64,000 bases of DNA from Mycobacterium sp. IS-3022 (GTDB lineage: Bacteria; Actinomycetota; Actinomycetes; Mycobacteriales; Mycobacteriaceae). The notes under the pieces were generated by a model. That model had not been told where the DNA came from, searched no databases, and saw only the letters and a list, made by a program, of their open reading frames with translations. A program made the position numbers and the translations under genes. Positions 44,515 through 52,976 of this stretch are shown here, one piece after another. The first letter of the stretch is position 1, and each line of letters starts with the position of its first letter. Where the stretch lies: contig NZ_LQIN01000015.1 in the NCBI RefSeq assembly GCF_001500065.1, positions 1 through 64,000 on the forward strand, written 5' to 3'.

Positions 44515-44892
44515 ATGCCGATCGATAGCCGAGAGCAGACCCGGCCAACGCTGGCGGCGCTGGCAACCGACGTGTGCTGCCTGATCGTGTTCGCCGCCAT
44601 CGGCCGACGCAGCCACGCCGAGGGCGTCGACCTGGCCGGCGTCGCTGCGACCGCATGGCCGTTCGTGGCGGGCGCGGTGGTCGGATGGACGCTGTCGCTT
44701 GGGTGGCGGCGACCCTACTCGCTGCTCCCGACGGGGATCGCGGTGTGGGTGTGCACCATCGTGGTGGGGATGCTGCTACGTAAGCTGACGTCGGCCGGCG
44801 TCGCACCGAGTTTCATTGTGGTGGCCTCGATTTCGACCGCAGTGCTGCTACTCGGCTGGCGCGCCGCGATCCTGGCCATGACCCGCCGCTGA
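44515..44892 (+). CDS. DUF3054 membrane protein
   Basis: A 125-residue protein with four spans. DVCCLIVFAAIGRRSHAEG near the N-terminus, TAWPFVAGAVVGW, and RRPYSLLPTGIAVWV followed by VVGMLLRKLTSAGVAPSFI are the DUF3054 signature. Function unknown. It follows the Rv0204c-like gene closely and converges on the haem-binding protein genes. Confidence 0.85.
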   Translation: MPIDSREQTRPTLAALATDVCCLIVFAAIGRRSHAEGVDLAGVAATAWPFVAGAVVGWTLSLGWRRPYSLLPTGIAVWVCTIVVGMLLRKLTSAGVAPSFIVVASISTAVLLLGWRAAILAMTRR

Positions 44893-44917
44893 CACCGTCA
44901 GCGGCGGGCGCGCAGGC

Positions 44918-45298
44918 CTAGCTGTCGGCGAGGCCGTCGCCGTTGGTGTCGCCGCAGCGGTTCTTGATGTCAACCAGCGGCTGACGAATCCCGGTCAACT
45001 CGGCCTTCACCTGAGGGTTGGAGTTCAAGTAGTCCTGCACCTTGCCCCGGACCTCGTCGCGCGGCAGGCCCTCGAGGCTGGTGAAGAACCAGTTCACATC
45101 CGGATGGCTGAACAGATATGCCGAGGTCGCTGCCGAGACGCCGGACGCCACCCCGGCGAGATCGGCGGCCGTGCAGTTCGGCGGCGCGGGCTGGGCCGTC
45201 GCCGAAGGCATGGCACCGAGGAACATCGCACCCGCGATCGCGCCGGTGCCGACCGCGCCAGCTACCGCACGTCGCGCAGTACGGGCCGAGAGAACCAT
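44918..45298 (-). CDS. Secreted haem-binding protein, Rv0203-like
   Basis: A 126-residue exported protein. A signal peptide (about residues 1-36, cleavage after ATAQ) precedes a small helical domain with two Cys (Cys42 and Cys115), probably a disulfide. Tyr61 and His65 (AYLFSHPD) reproduce the Tyr-x3-His haem ligands known in Rv0203 (Tyr59, His63). Rv0203 passes haem to MmpL3 and MmpL11, whose genes flank this one. The ATG at 45298 is followed by a short signal sequence with paired Arg. Confidence 0.85.
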   Translation of the reverse strand: MVLSARTARRAVAGAVGTGAIAGAMFLGAMPSATAQPAPPNCTAADLAGVASGVSAATSAYLFSHPDVNWFFTSLEGLPRDEVRGKVQDYLNSNPQVKAELTGIRQPLVDIKNRCGDTNGDGLADS

Positions 45299-45488
45299 GG
45301 TTGAGCTCCTTCATCGGAAGTGGAGTGGCCGTAACCTGGGCGGTTACTGACGAAGACCAACTAGGACCAACGCACAAAAGCTAAGCAGAATGTCGGCGGA
45401 CTTTCTCGCCTTGCGGTCAACGAATCCCGGAAAACTCCGAATCCGCAGCTCAGAGGTGCCGTTGCGGGGTACTGCGCGCCGGGTCGGG

Positions 45489-46061
45489 TCAGGGCAGACC
45501 GGCGATGGCCGATCCCGGCGTCGCTGCGGTGCCCTGCGAGACCGGCGCCGCCGCGGGCATGTGCGCCGTGGCACCCGCTGCGGGAAGGCCCGCGTTCTGG
45601 GCGGCGGGCGCCTGCGCCGGCAAACTCCCCGGCAGGCCGCCACCCTGCTGCGCGGCCTGCAACAGACCCACCACCTGAGGCAGCGTGAACGGCAGTTTGC
45701 ACTTACCGGACAGGCTCGCCAGCGGCTGCTGCAACTGCTGCATGTCCTTGGCCACCTGTGGGTTGGCATCGAAGTACGTCTTCACCGCAGCCAGCGACTG
45801 CGGCCCGGCCTGCTGCTTGCTGATCGTCGTCAGGGCCTGGTTCGTCTGCGGGTGCTCTTCGAGGTACTCACCGGTCGACGTGGCCACCTCACCGATCGTC
45901 CTGGCGAGCTCGCTGGCCGCACACGGGTCCTGCGCGGCAGTCGCGGACGGCATCAATGGCTGGGCCGGCGTCACCAGCGCGGCCACCATGGCGCCGCCGG
46001 CCGCGGAGGCAGCAAGAACACCGAAAAGCCCGCGACGCATCAGCCCGGTGGTCGTTTTCAT
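45489..46061 (-). CDS. Second secreted haem-binding protein, Rv0203-like, with Pro/Ala tail
   Basis: A 190-residue exported protein. Signal peptide about residues 1-43, then the same domain as its downstream neighbour, with Cys47 and a second Cys in GKCKLPF, and the Tyr-x3-His haem pair at Tyr66/His70 (EYLEEHPQ). It carries an extra C-terminal region of about 75 residues rich in Pro, Ala and Gln. ATG at 46061 has AAGGAG. Two such genes here, against one in M. tuberculosis, suggest local duplication; the tail may tether or partner one copy. Confidence 0.85.
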   Translation of the reverse strand: MKTTTGLMRRGLFGVLAASAAGGAMVAALVTPAQPLMPSATAAQDPCAASELARTIGEVATSTGEYLEEHPQTNQALTTISKQQAGPQSLAAVKTYFDANPQVAKDMQQLQQPLASLSGKCKLPFTLPQVVGLLQAAQQGGGLPGSLPAQAPAAQNAGLPAAGATAHMPAAAPVSQGTAATPGSAIAGLP

Positions 46062-46407
46062 GGACAACTCCTTACGGTTTGCGGACGGCGTCGACATCTC
46101 GAACGATCCGCAAACACCTTCGATGGACGACAATCAGTCCCCGACGCCGAAAACGGCCGCCTGACATCCTGCCACCCGGCCCGCTGCCCCCGCCAATTCC
46201 GCGGCCGAGACGCACGAGGTGCCCGGGGGAGGAACCCTCGCGGTAACGGCGTGCGGTCCGTTCGCGAGAATTGGATTAGAGCAGCTCGCGGCGTTGCTGG
46301 CAGATTGCTCGGGGACCACTGAAGGACGCGGCACCTTACCGCACACTGTTGTACGCTTCGGCTACGAAACGCCGGGGAGAAAGCGGGGGTTTCCAATCCA
46401 GCAGTTC
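46062..46407. other. Intergenic region between haem-binding gene and mmpL11
   Basis: 346 bases shared by two divergent genes. The mmpL11 frame is open back to 46219, but that part has no ribosome site and does not resemble the family, so it is left as non-coding. I looked for an iron-regulator (IdeR) palindrome and saw none. No convincing promoter pair was found. Confidence 0.5.
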
Positions 46408-49320
46408 ATGATGCGCTTGAGTGGCAACCTGCGCAGATATCGCTGGGCGGTGTTCGCCGTATGGCTGCTCCTTCTGGCCCCGTCGATCTGGCTTGCGCTC
46501 AACCAGTCCGGCCACCTCACGGGCGGCGGCTTCGAAGTCGAAGGTTCGCAGTCGCTGCGGGTGCAGCGCGAACTCGAGGAGTACTTCCCCGATCAGGGCG
46601 CCTCCCCGCTGGCACTGGTCGCCGCACCGCGCGCCGACGCCTCGTTCGAGGACATGAACGCCGCCGTCGCCCACCTCGAACGCCTCGCCGCCGAGGTGCC
46701 CAGCGTCAAGGTCGTCCCCAACCGGCAACAGCCGCCGCCCCAACCCGACCGGCCCTACGTCATCACGCTGCAGCTGGACTTCAACAACACCGGCGCGGTC
46801 GACGTCGCCAAACGACTGCGCCAAAAAGTCGGCATCGACGGCGAGGACCCCGGCGAGATCGAGAACGGCAAGGTCAAGCTGTACGTCATCGGGCAGGGCG
46901 CGCTCGGCGCGGCGGCCACCCAGGCCACCAAACACGACATCGCCCAGGCGGAGCGCTGGAACCTCCCCATCGTCCTGATCGTCCTGCTCGCGGTGTTCGG
47001 TTCACTGGCGGCGGCGGCCGTACCACTGGTGCTCGGCATCTGCACCGTCGCGGTGACCATGGGCATCGTCTATCTGCTGTCGATGGTGACGTCGATGTCG
47101 GTGTTCGTGACGTCGACCGTGTCGATGTTCGGCATCGCACTGGCCATCGACTACTCCTTGTTCATCCTCATGCGGTTCCGTGAGGAGCTGCGCGCCGGTC
47201 GCGACCCAGAGCAGGCCGCGGACGCCGCGATGGCGACGTCCGGCCTGGCGGTGGTGCTGTCCGGGGTGACCGTGATCGCCTCGGTGACCGGGATCTACCT
47301 GATCCAGACTCCGGTGCTGGTGTCGATGGCCACCGGCGCCATCCTCGCCGTCGCGGTGGCGGTGCTCACCTCCACCACGCTCACGCCGGCGGTGCTGGCG
47401 ACGTTCGGCCGGGCGGCGGCCAAGCGCTCGTCGTATCTGCACTGGTCGAGACGATCGGAAAGCACCCAGTCGCGGTTCTGGACCCGGTGGACCGGGTGGG
47501 TGATGCGCCGACCGTGGTTGTCGGCGCTGGCCGCCGCGGCGCTGCTGGTGGCGCTGGCCGCGCCGGCGTTCTCGATGATGCTCGGCAACAGCATGCAGCG
47601 TCAGTTCGAGCCGACCCACGAGATCCGCGGCGGGGTCAACGCAGCGGCCGAGGCGCTCGGTCCCGGCGCGCTCGGTCCGGTCCGGGTCTTGGTGACGTTC
47701 CCGGAGGGCGACGCCGCGTCGGCCCCGGCCAAGGAACCGCTGCTCGACGCGCTGCGCCAGCGCATGGCACAGGGCCCCAACGTGGTGTCGGTCAGCCCTC
47801 CCGCGTTCGGCGAGGACAACCGGCACGCATTGCTGTCGGCGGTGCTGTCGGTCGACCCCGAGGACATGGGCGCACGCGAAACCGTCGGCTGGCTGCGGGC
47901 CGAGCTGCCGAAGGTCTCCGGCGTCGAGGACGTGCAGGTCGCCGTCGGCGGCCCGACGGCCCTGATCAAGGACTTCGACGACCGGGTGTCTGCCACTCAG
48001 CCGCTGGTGTTCGTCTTTGTGGCGTTGATCGCGTTCCTCATGCTGCTCATCGCGATCCGGTCGGTGGTGCTGGCGTTCAAGGGCGTCCTGATGACCGTGT
48101 TGTCGGTGGCGGCCGCCTACGGCAGCCTGGTCGCCGTGTTCCAGTGGGGCTGGCTGGAGGACCTGGGCTTCGAGCGGATCTCGTCGCTGGACAGCACCAT
48201 CCCGCCCCTGGTGCTGGCGATGACGTTCGGCTTGTCCATGGACTACGAGATCTTCCTGCTGACCCGCATCCGGGAACGGTTCCTGCTGACGCGCAACACC
48301 CGCGACGCGGTGGCCTACGGCGTGAGCACCAGCGCCAGAACGATCACCAGCGCGGCGCTGATCATGATCGCGGTGTTCATCGGATTCGCGTTCGCGGGTA
48401 TGCCGCTGGTGGCGCAGTTGGGCGTGGCGTGTGCGGTGGCGATCGCGGTCGACGCGACGGTGGTGCGACTGGTACTGGTGCCCGCGCTGATGGCGATGTT
48501 CGACGAGTGGAACTGGTGGCTGCCGCGCTGGCTGGCGCGCATCCTGCCGTCGGTGGACTTCGAGAAGCCGCTGCCCAAGGTGGACACCCCCGACTTGATC
48601 ATCATCCCCGACGATCTCTCGTCGCTTGGGCCGACCGGCTCCGAGCTGCGCATGGTCGTCAAGTCGGCGGCCAAGTTGAAAACCCTTGCGCCGCAAGCTG
48701 TCACGGTCACCGATCCGCTGGCCTTCAGCGGCTGCGGCGGGGGCGGCGCGGCCACGAAGATGCGCAGCGCCGAGCGGCTCAACGGCGGCCACCGCAACGG
48801 CCGCAACGGCGCCGGAACCGCGCTGGCCACCGCCGCGCCGCCGGTACATCCGGTGACGATGTGGGGGGGCCGACTGTCCGTCGCCCTCGACGCGCTGGCG
48901 ACCGCGTCGGACTGCGAGGGCGCGCCGATGGAGCGGCGCAGTCCGATGGAGACCACCAACGTCCAGCTGCCGACCGGTGACCGGCTGCAGATCCCGACCG
49001 GCGCGGAGACGTTGCGGCTCAAGAGCTACCTCATCATGTGCCGGAACACCACCCGCGACTACGCGGAGTTCGCCGATCTCGTCGAGTGCATGGAGACGCA
49101 CACCGCGGCAGAAGTGTTGACCGCGATGGACCGGTACTACTGTGGGCGGCAGTCGAGGAAACAATGGGTGGCGACCCAGCTGGTGCGCCGACTGGCCGAC
49201 CCTGCGCCTTCCGATGAGCACGACACCCGGATGTCGGGCCCCGAGGCGGAGGCGGAGTGGGCCAAGGTCAGAGAGCGTTGCCTATCGGTTGCGGTCGCGA
49301 TGCTGGAGGAGGCGAGGTGA
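46408..49320 (+). CDS. mmpL11: RND transporter MmpL11
   Basis: A 970-residue MmpL protein (M. tuberculosis 966). The start MMRLSGNLRRYRWAVFAVW agrees with the known MMRLS start. Two RND halves are visible, each with a large exported loop, and Asp-Tyr pairs in IDYSLFILMRFREE and MDYEIFLLTRIRER. MmpL11 exports monomeromycolyl diacylglycerol and mycolate ester wax and takes part in haem uptake. The C-terminal 240 residues are cytoplasmic, with a conserved Cys/Tyr-rich end (LIMCRNTTRDYAEF, MDRYYCGRQSRKQW). The stop overlaps the next gene (GTGA). Confidence 0.92.
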   Translation: MMRLSGNLRRYRWAVFAVWLLLLAPSIWLALNQSGHLTGGGFEVEGSQSLRVQRELEEYFPDQGASPLALVAAPRADASFEDMNAAVAHLERLAAEVPSVKVVPNRQQPPPQPDRPYVITLQLDFNNTGAVDVAKRLRQKVGIDGEDPGEIENGKVKLYVIGQGALGAAATQATKHDIAQAERWNLPIVLIVLLAVFGSLAAAAVPLVLGICTVAVTMGIVYLLSMVTSMSVFVTSTVSMFGIALAIDYSLFILMRFREELRAGRDPEQAADAAMATSGLAVVLSGVTVIASVTGIYLIQTPVLVSMATGAILAVAVAVLTSTTLTPAVLATFGRAAAKRSSYLHWSRRSESTQSRFWTRWTGWVMRRPWLSALAAAALLVALAAPAFSMMLGNSMQRQFEPTHEIRGGVNAAAEALGPGALGPVRVLVTFPEGDAASAPAKEPLLDALRQRMAQGPNVVSVSPPAFGEDNRHALLSAVLSVDPEDMGARETVGWLRAELPKVSGVEDVQVAVGGPTALIKDFDDRVSATQPLVFVFVALIAFLMLLIAIRSVVLAFKGVLMTVLSVAAAYGSLVAVFQWGWLEDLGFERISSLDSTIPPLVLAMTFGLSMDYEIFLLTRIRERFLLTRNTRDAVAYGVSTSARTITSAALIMIAVFIGFAFAGMPLVAQLGVACAVAIAVDATVVRLVLVPALMAMFDEWNWWLPRWLARILPSVDFEKPLPKVDTPDLIIIPDDLSSLGPTGSELRMVVKSAAKLKTLAPQAVTVTDPLAFSGCGGGGAATKMRSAERLNGGHRNGRNGAGTALATAAPPVHPVTMWGGRLSVALDALATASDCEGAPMERRSPMETTNVQLPTGDRLQIPTGAETLRLKSYLIMCRNTTRDYAEFADLVECMETHTAAEVLTAMDRYYCGRQSRKQWVATQLVRRLADPAPSDEHDTRMSGPEAEAEWAKVRERCLSVAVAMLEEAR

Positions 49321-49841
49321 CGGTGACTCCCGACATCCGGGATACCCGCCGCCGCGGGGGTGTCTCGCCCGAGCAGCGCCCGACGCCGCCCGCACCGAAG
49401 CCGGCCGCCGAGGAACGGCCCGTCGAGTTCTGGCCTACCGCTGCGATCCGCGCGGCGCTGGAGACCGACGATCTCGCCGTCTGGCAGCGCATCGTCGCGG
49501 CGATCAAGCGGGACCCGTTCGGTCGTACCGCCCGCCAGGTCGAGGAGGTCCTCGAGACCGCACGGCCGTACGGCGTGTCCAAGGCACTCGCCGAGGTGCT
49601 CACCCGCACCCGCGAACACCTGGAAGCCAACGAGCGCCAGGAGGTGGCCCGTCACATCCGCGCGCTGCTGGAGCACTCCGGGCTTGCCCCGCAGGAGTTC
49701 GCGTCGCGGATCGGCGTGCCCGCCGCCGACTTCGCGGATTTCCTCAGCGGCAAAACCAGCCCGTCGGCGGCGTTGATGGTGCGCATGAAGCGGCTGTCCG
49801 AACGGTTCGCCCGGATGCGGTCGAACCGGCCCAACGGCTGA
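49317..49841 (+). CDS. Rv0201c-like protein with XRE-like helix-turn-helix
   Basis: A 174-residue protein starting at GTG 49317 with GGAGGAGG upstream. The first 40 residues are charged and Pro-rich. The middle (FWPTAAIRAALETDDLAVWQ) recalls regulators with an N-terminal helical domain. The C-terminus LAPQEFASRIGVPAADFADF with following GKTSPSAALMVRM looks like an XRE helix-turn-helix. Translational coupling to mmpL11 is conserved with Rv0202c/Rv0201c. A DNA-binding role is inference. Confidence 0.75.
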   Translation: MTVTPDIRDTRRRGGVSPEQRPTPPAPKPAAEERPVEFWPTAAIRAALETDDLAVWQRIVAAIKRDPFGRTARQVEEVLETARPYGVSKALAEVLTRTREHLEANERQEVARHIRALLEHSGLAPQEFASRIGVPAADFADFLSGKTSPSAALMVRMKRLSERFARMRSNRPNG

Positions 49842-49871
49842 CGCCCGTCGGTCGCTGGGTATACGCCGGGA

Positions 49872-50267
49872 ATGGACCTCGAGCAGATACTGCGGGAAAC
49901 CCGCACGGTGGCGATCGTCGGCGCATCGCCCAACCCGGACCGCGCCAGCCATGAGATCTGGACGTACCTCAAGGCGGCCACCGATTACGAGTTGTATCTG
50001 GTGAATCCGACGGTCGACGAGATCGACGGCACACCGGTCTATCCGTCGTTGGCCGACCTTCCCGTCGTGCCCGACCTCGTGGACGTGTTCCGTCGCCGCG
50101 AACACCTGCCCGCGGTCCTCGCCGACACCATCGCCGTGGGCGCCAAGGTCCTGTGGCTACAACTCGGGCTGTCAGACGATCAGGTCGCCCGTGACGGCGC
50201 CGCCGCAGGGCTGCGGGTGGTGATGGACCGCTGCATCAAGGTCGATCACGCGCGCCTTCTCGGTTAG
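49872..50267 (+). CDS. CoA-binding domain protein (COG1832, YccU-like)
   Basis: A 131-residue Rossmann-fold protein. VAIVGASPNPDRASHEIWTY is the nucleotide-binding start of the CoA-binding family; PSLADLPVVPDLVDVFRR and VLWLQLGLSDDQVA are also family features, ending in VMDRCIKVDHARL. It should bind CoA or acyl-CoA; the biological role is unknown. Its stop overlaps the convergent omamB stop by four bases. Confidence 0.88.
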   Translation: MDLEQILRETRTVAIVGASPNPDRASHEIWTYLKAATDYELYLVNPTVDEIDGTPVYPSLADLPVVPDLVDVFRRREHLPAVLADTIAVGAKVLWLQLGLSDDQVARDGAAAGLRVVMDRCIKVDHARLLG

Positions 50268-50953
50268 CGGGAGTGGATCGGCGACACGTCGTCAACCAAC
50301 CAGCGGCCGTCTTTTTTCGACAACGCCACCCGCAACGCCAGGACCGCGGTGTCGGTCGGCTTGCCCGGCGAGTTCTGTGTGGCGTGCAGGACCACCGCGA
50401 CGCTGGCGGCGTTCGGTCCGATCGCCTCGACGCCCGCGGACACCGTGCTCGCCTGCGCGGAGACGTTGCGGCTCGTCAAATCCTCTGCCACCGAGGAGAA
50501 TTCGTTTTTGAAATCTTCGGCGCGTTCCGGCGACATCATCGCCGCCGCCCGGTCGATCGACGCGGTGGGGCTCTGCGGGGTGAACGTCGCGGAGGCCTCG
50601 GCGACACTGCTGGCGATGCCCACCACCTCCGTGCTGTCTTTGCGCAGCGTGCGGTCCGGCACCGTCCAGTGCAGATAGCCGACGAGCACCGCGGCCGCCA
50701 ACGCCGCCGTCGCGACCGCCGACACCCCCAACCGCAGCCCGGGACCGTCGTCGTCGGTGCCGACGGTCACTGCGTCGCGGCGCGCCAGCACCGCGTTCAC
50801 CACGACACCCTCGACGATCAGCAGGCACAGCACCGAGCACACCGAAACCCACCACAGCGGCCAGGCCAGCGCGATGCCGATGTACACCAGCGCCGCTACC
50901 GCGGCCACCGGAGCGGCGACGTCGAATACCGCGACCCGCCAGGCGTTCCTCAT
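50264..50953 (-). CDS. omamB: Orphaned Mce-associated membrane protein OmamB
   Basis: A 229-residue protein, the length of Rv0200. Three hydrophobic spans (about residues 9-28, 30-50 and 75-97) precede an exported domain of the Mam type, ending LSKKDGRWLVDDVSPIHSR, the cystatin-like fold shared by Mce-associated proteins. It partners OmamA, whose gene overlaps its start by four bases. In mycobacteria Omam proteins support Mce lipid importers (for example Mce4 for cholesterol), which fits the lipid-rich window. ATG at 50953. Confidence 0.82.
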   Translation of the reverse strand: MRNAWRVAVFDVAAPVAAVAALVYIGIALAWPLWWVSVCSVLCLLIVEGVVVNAVLARRDAVTVGTDDDGPGLRLGVSAVATAALAAAVLVGYLHWTVPDRTLRKDSTEVVGIASSVAEASATFTPQSPTASIDRAAAMMSPERAEDFKNEFSSVAEDLTSRNVSAQASTVSAGVEAIGPNAASVAVVLHATQNSPGKPTDTAVLALRVALSKKDGRWLVDDVSPIHSR

Positions 50954-51540
50954 CGGATCGGCTCCAACCGCGAGATCATCAGCTTGCCGTCCACGTCGGA
51001 CACGTCCAGGCGCAGTGTCCAACGCACCGTCTGCGGCTTCTTCTCACCGGCGTTCTCGCTGATCGAGGTCGCCACCACCAGCACGGTGTCGGTGCGCGAG
51101 GCGAACTCGGTCACCTCGGGCTGGGGTTTCGGCGGTCGTGCACCGTCGGTCCCGGGCTGCGGATGGTGGATCGACTCGACGGCCACCGAGTCGATCTGAC
51201 CGGTGGTCTGCGTCTGCAGTTTCTGCACAAGCTCGCGGTAGGGCTCAATGGCCGCGTCGAAGTCGGAGTTGAGCTGTCCGACGGTGTTCTCGTGCAACTT
51301 GACCAGGTCGGACTGCACGGTGTCCTTGTTCATGTTGATCAGCACGCTGGTCCAGTCGGCCGCAGCTTGCATGACGCGGGCGCGATACCTCAGTTCGTCG
51401 GTGTCGGCACGATGCTGCACCCAGATCAGCGCGGCGAGAGCCACCGCGACGACTGCGATCACCCCAAGCACCGCCGACGCGATGCCGTAACTGGTGAAGA
51501 CGGGACCGTCCTCGGCCGCGGTGGGCTCGTCGTCAGGCAT
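50950..51540 (-). CDS. omamA: Orphaned Mce-associated membrane protein OmamA
   Basis: A 196-residue protein, Rv0199-like. A short cytoplasmic acidic N-terminus and one span (about 19-41, IASAVLGVIAVVAVALAALI) lead to an exported domain with a helical stalk and Mam/cystatin-like fold, ending VSDVDGKLMISRLEPIR. OmamA stabilises Mce transport complexes and is required for cholesterol uptake in M. tuberculosis. ATG at 51540 is chosen over a longer frame whose sequence belongs to the divergent gene's leader. Confidence 0.85.
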   Translation of the reverse strand: MPDDEPTAAEDGPVFTSYGIASAVLGVIAVVAVALAALIWVQHRADTDELRYRARVMQAAADWTSVLINMNKDTVQSDLVKLHENTVGQLNSDFDAAIEPYRELVQKLQTQTTGQIDSVAVESIHHPQPGTDGARPPKPQPEVTEFASRTDTVLVVATSISENAGEKKPQTVRWTLRLDVSDVDGKLMISRLEPIR

Positions 51541-51662
51541 GCGCGTGAGGGTACCGGGCGGTGCCGCCGACAGCGGTGAGCGGCCGACGTCACAGGCTGG
51601 TCGGCACTGCAGGCGAGCGAATTCGGGTATCCCGGCTCCGACTCGCGGACGAAAGGGAAGCG

Positions 51663-52976
51663 GTGGGCAACTACCTGATAGCCGCCAGTCCGATCCCTGG
51701 GCACGTGACGCCACTGCTGCACGTCGGTGCCGACCTGCGTCAACGTGGTCACCGCATCACCGTCCTCACCGGAGCCGAACACCACCGTGCGGTAACCGAG
51801 CACGGGCTGGCGCCGCTGGACCTGCCCGACGCGGCGCATCCCCGCCGCGACCCCGGCGGTCTACGGGTACTGCCAGCGCTGCTCAACCGTTGGCACCGGG
51901 GCCGCGTCGAGATGCGGTCGGTGTTCATCGATCCGCTGGTGGCGCAGCACTGGGCGCTGCGCAAAGCACTGCAGCGGGACAGGTTCGACGCGGTGTTGTG
52001 CGACGTCGCGTTCACCGGTGCACTACCGCTGTTGACCGGCCACCGCCCCCGCCCGTGGCTGCTGGTGTGTGGGGTCGGCCCGCTGACGGTGTCCAGCGCG
52101 GACGCACCGCCGTTCGGGACGGCGTGGGCCCCGCGCTCGGAACTCAACTACGAGCCGATGACTTGGGTCACGCACCGCGTGCTGTTCGGCGACGTGCAGG
52201 CCGACCTGAACGCCGCGCTTGCGGCCGTCGGTGCGCCGTCGTCGCCGGTGTTCCTGACGGACTGGCCGCTGCTCGCCGACCGCCTACTGCAGTTCACGGT
52301 GCCCTCGCTGGAGTATCCGCGCAGCGACCTGCCGGGCACGGTCGCGTTCACCGGCCCCGTGATACCGCGCCCCGCCGCGGACCGCGGACACCTGCCATGG
52401 GACCCGGCTCGCGAGGCGCGCACGGTCGTTCACGTCACTCAGGGCACCTGGGACAACGACGATCTCGACGCGCTACTGCGCCCGACGCTCGATGCGTTGG
52501 CCGATCGGGATGACCTGTTTGTGGTCGCGACGACTGGGCGTCGCGGCCGCACGACACTGCCGGGCCGCATGCCCGCCAACGCGTACGTCACCGACTTCCT
52601 GCCCTATGCCGAACTTCTGCCGCATGTCGACGTCATGGTCACCAACGGCGGATACGGCGGTGTGCATCTGGCGCTGTCGCACGGCGTGCCGCTGGTCCTC
52701 GCAGGCGCGACGGCCGACAAACCGGAGGTTGCAGGCCGGGTCGCGCATTCGGGGGCCGGCGTCAACGTCGGCACTTCGCGAACGGGCCGCGCGGCGCTCG
52801 CCAACGCCGTCGACGAGGTCCTCACCGCCGGTTCCTACCGCGCCGCAGCCCAGTCGTTGGCCCGCGAGATCCGCAACTCAGACGCCTTCGAGCGGATCGC
52901 GCAGATCCTGGCAGGGCTGGCCGTGCCGCAGCGGCCGGGGAGGCCCACCGCGCGTTCTGGCACCCTGGTGGGGTGA
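51663..52976 (+). CDS. UDP-glycosyltransferase-like protein (MGT/GT1 type)
   Basis: About 437 residues. The N-terminal acceptor domain starts YLIAASPIPGHVTPLLHVGA, the GT1 opening. The C-terminal domain has VHVTQGTWDNDD and then HVDVMVTNGGYGGVHLALSH with GVPLVL, the nucleotide-sugar binding signature in which the usual His-Gly is Asn-Gly. These enzymes glycosylate small hydrophobic molecules. GTG at 51663 has an AAAGGGA site. It overlaps zmp1 by four bases. I recall no such gene at this place in M. tuberculosis, so it is probably an insertion. Confidence 0.82.
   Translation: MGNYLIAASPIPGHVTPLLHVGADLRQRGHRITVLTGAEHHRAVTEHGLAPLDLPDAAHPRRDPGGLRVLPALLNRWHRGRVEMRSVFIDPLVAQHWALRKALQRDRFDAVLCDVAFTGALPLLTGHRPRPWLLVCGVGPLTVSSADAPPFGTAWAPRSELNYEPMTWVTHRVLFGDVQADLNAALAAVGAPSSPVFLTDWPLLADRLLQFTVPSLEYPRSDLPGTVAFTGPVIPRPAADRGHLPWDPAREARTVVHVTQGTWDNDDLDALLRPTLDALADRDDLFVVATTGRRGRTTLPGRMPANAYVTDFLPYAELLPHVDVMVTNGGYGGVHLALSHGVPLVLAGATADKPEVAGRVAHSGAGVNVGTSRTGRAALANAVDEVLTAGSYRAAAQSLAREIRNSDAFERIAQILAGLAVPQRPGRPTARSGTLVG

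Noticed and set aside
46219..46407. In-frame N-terminal extension of MmpL11
   Set aside because: Open frame without a ribosome site. The MMRLS start at 46408 agrees with the known protein, and the extension has no hydrophobic or family-like character.
44893..46407. IdeR (iron) boxes near the haem-binding genes
   Set aside because: Searched by eye for the TTAGGTTAG-type palindrome and found no acceptable match.
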